This document shows, piece after piece, positions 28,007 to 30,000 of a DNA stretch of 30,000 nucleotides (position 1 is the stretch's first letter; each line of letters starts with the position of its first letter). Where the stretch lies: NCBI GenBank assembly GCA_905221605.1, contig CAJNDS010000390.1, positions 1 through 30,000 of the forward strand. The letters are read 5' to 3'. The DNA comes from Symbiodinium natans (lineage: Eukaryota > Sar > Dinophyceae > Suessiales > Symbiodiniaceae). The translations under genes were made by a program, and so were the position numbers. The notes beneath the pieces were generated by a model. The model made no database searches. It saw only the letters and a program-made list of their open reading frames with translations, and was not told the origin of the DNA.

Positions 28007-28180
28007 AGGGTTTAGGGTTTAGGGTTTAGGGTTAGGGTTTAGGGTTTAGGGTTTAGGGTTTAGGGTTTAGGGTTTAGGGTTTAGGGTTTAGGGTTTAGGG
28101 TTTAGGGTTTAGGGTTTAGGGCTTAAATTTTAGGGTTTAGGGTTTAGGGTTTAGGGTTTAGGGTTTAGGGTTTAGGGGTT
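28007..28180 (+). repeat. Long TTTAGGG island
   Basis: About 23 units with a single 6-bp TTAGGG near 28029 and an AAATTTTAGGG interruption near 28125. Confidence 0.93.
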
Positions 28181-28757
28181 TCAGGGCCAGCGAAGCCTGC
28201 CCGGCCGCTGATCCACAGTTAGCTCTCACAGGCCATAGGTGAGGGAACCTCCACCGCAGAGGACCGCTCAAAGTCGCCAACGCCACGTCTCCGTTTTAGG
28301 GGTCCAGGGTCTTGTGGTTTTTGGCTTTTGGGGCTTTTGGCTTCGGGGGTTTTGGGGCTTCGGGGGTTTTGGGTTTTAGGGCTTTCTAGGGCTTGAGGTT
28401 TCAATGTTCGGCTGTACGGCATTTAGAGTTTTAACGGTGTGGTCTTGCGGGTTTAGGGTTAGGGGTTAGGGTTTCGGAGGGTAGGAAATGAAGCCCTGTG
28501 CAACCCTACAAGACCCCTACATGCATATAGAAGTAGGGCTTATTTTGCGAGTATCCCCAAGAATATACTCAATTTATACACACTCGCCAACATAATATTC
28601 ATAAGGGACCTTATAGACACTCACCAAGAACAGCAATTCTTATCAAGCCTGTTTCATACAGGGTGCAGAGGTTGAGGGATTACATGGGTTCATGCCCCGG
28701 GAGAGAGGAAAAAAACGAAGGGCGAAGTGCCTAAGCCTCCCCAAGAGCAGAAGCATC
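28181..28757. other. Gene-free spacer
   Basis: CTTTTGGGGCTTTTGGCTT-type short repeats at about 28315-28380, which account for the 67-codon minus frame. Repeated ACACTCGCCAA/ACACTCACCAA near 28579-28605. A few TTAGGG units at about 28451-28472. Confidence 0.4.
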
Positions 28758-28848
28758 ATGGTTTACAGTTTAGGGTTTAGGGTTTAGGGTTTAGGGTTGA
28801 GGGTTGAGGGTTTTTCGGGTTTTGGATTTAGGGTTTAGGGTTTAGGAT
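28758..28848 (+). repeat. TTTAGGG island
   Basis: About five near-perfect units and several variants (GGGTTGAGGG). Confidence 0.88.
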
Positions 28849-29002
28849 CCCTCGCCCTCCGAAGATTGTCCGGCCCTTCTTATGGGTTGGTGGGGGGCTG
28901 CTGTGGAGCCGTAAGTCCAAAAAACACTTCGTCAGGGCTGGGTGGGGAGGGGTGGGGCTGCCAGCACAGGATGCCATGATAACATAAGGATGAGAAGGGC
29001 TT

Positions 29003-29130
29003 ATAAGGGTACTTAGTACATACGGGTATACAAGGATTTAGGATTTGGGGTTTAGCATGAATATTAAAGATAATAAGGGTTTACAAAGGTACATACGGGT
29101 GTACAAGGATTTAGGACTTGGGGTTTTAGC
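29003..29130 (+). repeat. Direct repeat of about 54-58 bp, spacing about 70 bp
   Basis: Units at 29003-29056 and 29073-29130 share GTACATACGGGTRTACAAGG, GATTTAGGAYTTGGGGTTT and an AAGGGT start. Confidence 0.8.
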
Positions 29131-29204
29131 TCAGGCCGCTAGCAGCCGCCATGGTCGACTTTTTTACCAAGCGCGAGCGCGGAGGCAGCGGGTTGGGAGT
29201 GCTT

Positions 29205-29478
29205 TTTTGGGGTTTAGGGTTTAGGGTTTAGGGTTAGGATTGAACCCTGATCCCAAGCCCGCCTCCCTTTTCCAGAGCAAGAAGCCTTGCTCTTATTCCT
29301 GAGCCCGAAGCCCAGGCAGCCAAAAAGCCCTAAGCCTAACTCCACAAAAGGAAGTTCATCGGCAGGAAGTTGCTGGACTCAACCCGAACCTGAGGTTTAG
29401 GGTTTAGGGTTTAGGGTTTAGGGTTTAGGGTGTTGGGTGTTGGGTGTTAGGGTTTAGGGTTTAGGGTTCAGGGTTTGA
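29205..29478 (+). repeat. Two TTTAGGG islands with spacer
   Basis: About four units at 29210-29236 and ten units at 29394-29470. The second has GGGTGTTGGGTGTTGGG variants. The spacer is gene-free. Confidence 0.85.
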
Positions 29479-29534
29479 CACACTGAAAAGCAGCCTAAGC
29501 AAGGCAGAATGGCTGACGAAGCTTGAGCCAATAA

Positions 29535-29879
29535 AGAAAGTGGTGTCGCCACTGGCCTGGTGGCAGCAATGCAACAATGAAGGCGGACTGGATGCGTGTT
29601 GCAGACGAAGGGTGTGCAGCTTCGGCAGCTGGGCAGGCTCTGGCTGAGCTGCTTGAAAGATGCCCGGGCAGCAGTAAGGAAAAGAGAGCCGAGTCGCTAT
29701 GGCCAGACATCCAAAGCCTCTATGAGGCAAAAAGCATTCCGGCCTGCCGAAGGCTTAACCCAGGTTCCAACCCAGGTCACAAGCTGGGTTCGAAATCCAG
29801 GTTGCAACCCAGGTTGAACCTGAGCTTCCGGGTCGACGTGTCTTGGTTAAGGCATTACTCGAGGTTGAGACGCGCATGA
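29535..29879 (+). other. Weak open frame, possible gene remnant
   Basis: An uninterrupted frame spans 29535-29879, with its first ATG at 29577 (100 codons). The first two thirds have a balanced, alanine/glutamate-rich composition unlike the repeat-derived frames. The last third (29750-29815) is a run of AACCCAGGTT direct and inverted repeats that translates as an NPGSNPG-type motif. Two minus-strand frames overlap (29461-29730, 29495-29710). No domain recognised; probably not a functional gene. Confidence 0.15.
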
Positions 29880-29930
29880 ATGAAGGTCTTCAAGCCCCAG
29901 AATCCCCAAAAGCCTCAAAAGTCCAGACTT

Positions 29931-30000
29931 GGGATGTTCCCCCTTATACTAGCAGTCCTTAATAGGGATTATAGTAGGGGGGGGGGGGTACGTTTATCCT
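29931..30000 (+). repeat. Second copy of the GGGATGTTCCC end sequence
   Basis: GGGATGTTCCC at 29931-29941 followed by CCTTATACTAGCAG matches 18701-18725 with two changes. G12 lies at 29977-29988. The element continues past the window if it is one. Confidence 0.5.

Noticed and set aside
29787-29805. tRNA-like T-arm (CTGGGTTCGAAATCCAG)
   Set aside because: No A box or cloverleaf upstream; the surrounding AACCCAGGTT direct and inverted repeats explain the match.
1-30000. A telomerase RNA template (CTAAACCCTAA-type)
   Set aside because: Matches occur throughout the telomeric islands, so the motif has no discriminating value here and no associated conserved structure was recognised.

Overview
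Noncoding, repeat-dominated eukaryotic DNA, most likely a chromosome end or subtelomere. The key clue is the telomeric heptamer TTTAGGG/CCCTAAA, present in dozens of tracts. This telomere type occurs in land plants, many green algae, dinoflagellates, chromerids and cryptophytes, so the sequence does not identify the lineage. I found no convincing protein gene, tRNA, rRNA or transposase. The long open frames lie almost entirely inside tandem repeats and reflect repeat periodicity.

Layout. (A) 1-8430 is a very large inverted repeat. The left arm (1-3921) reads, from outside in: 12 exact units of CCCCCTAAA; telomere-like tracts with seven copies of a 20-bp box (GGCACCYTCACAGTGCACTG); a unique hairpin-rich segment; a 132-bp tandem array; a degenerate ~130-150-bp repeat; a 53-bp GC-rich minisatellite; and a core of nested hairpins. 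A 46-bp spacer (3922-3967) separates it from the right arm, which carries the same modules in reverse order and ends in decayed TTTAGGGGG units near 8396. Sampled arm sequence is nearly identical outside the arrays, but array copy numbers differ (6 vs 8 and 17 vs 22). (B) 8431-9354 holds a diverged copy of the box/telomere module and a gene-free stretch. (C) 9355-12590 is AT-rich AATTAATTG arrays with G-run caps, two mirrored 31-bp arrays (about 9890-10175 and 12236-12590) and, between them, eight long hairpins (10842-11543). (D) 12587-14898 is a 55-bp satellite of about 42 copies with two alternating unit types. (E) 14899-17450 is a pyrimidine-rich tandem repeat of roughly 400-450 bp monomers. 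(F) 17451-30000 is a mosaic of interstitial telomeric islands of both polarities with 70-700-bp spacers. The spacers hold small foldback or MITE-like elements, one dispersed repeat carrying an insertion, and homopolymer tracts.

The most notable structures are the palindrome with telomere-like repeats at both outer ends, the box family tied to telomeric tracts, the eight-hairpin array with independently flipped loops and spacers, and polarity-alternating telomeric islands that include pure arrays of variant repeats. Everything rests on reading one sequence by eye. Assembly artefact at the palindromes cannot be excluded from the window alone. Copy numbers and boundaries in degenerate arrays are approximate.
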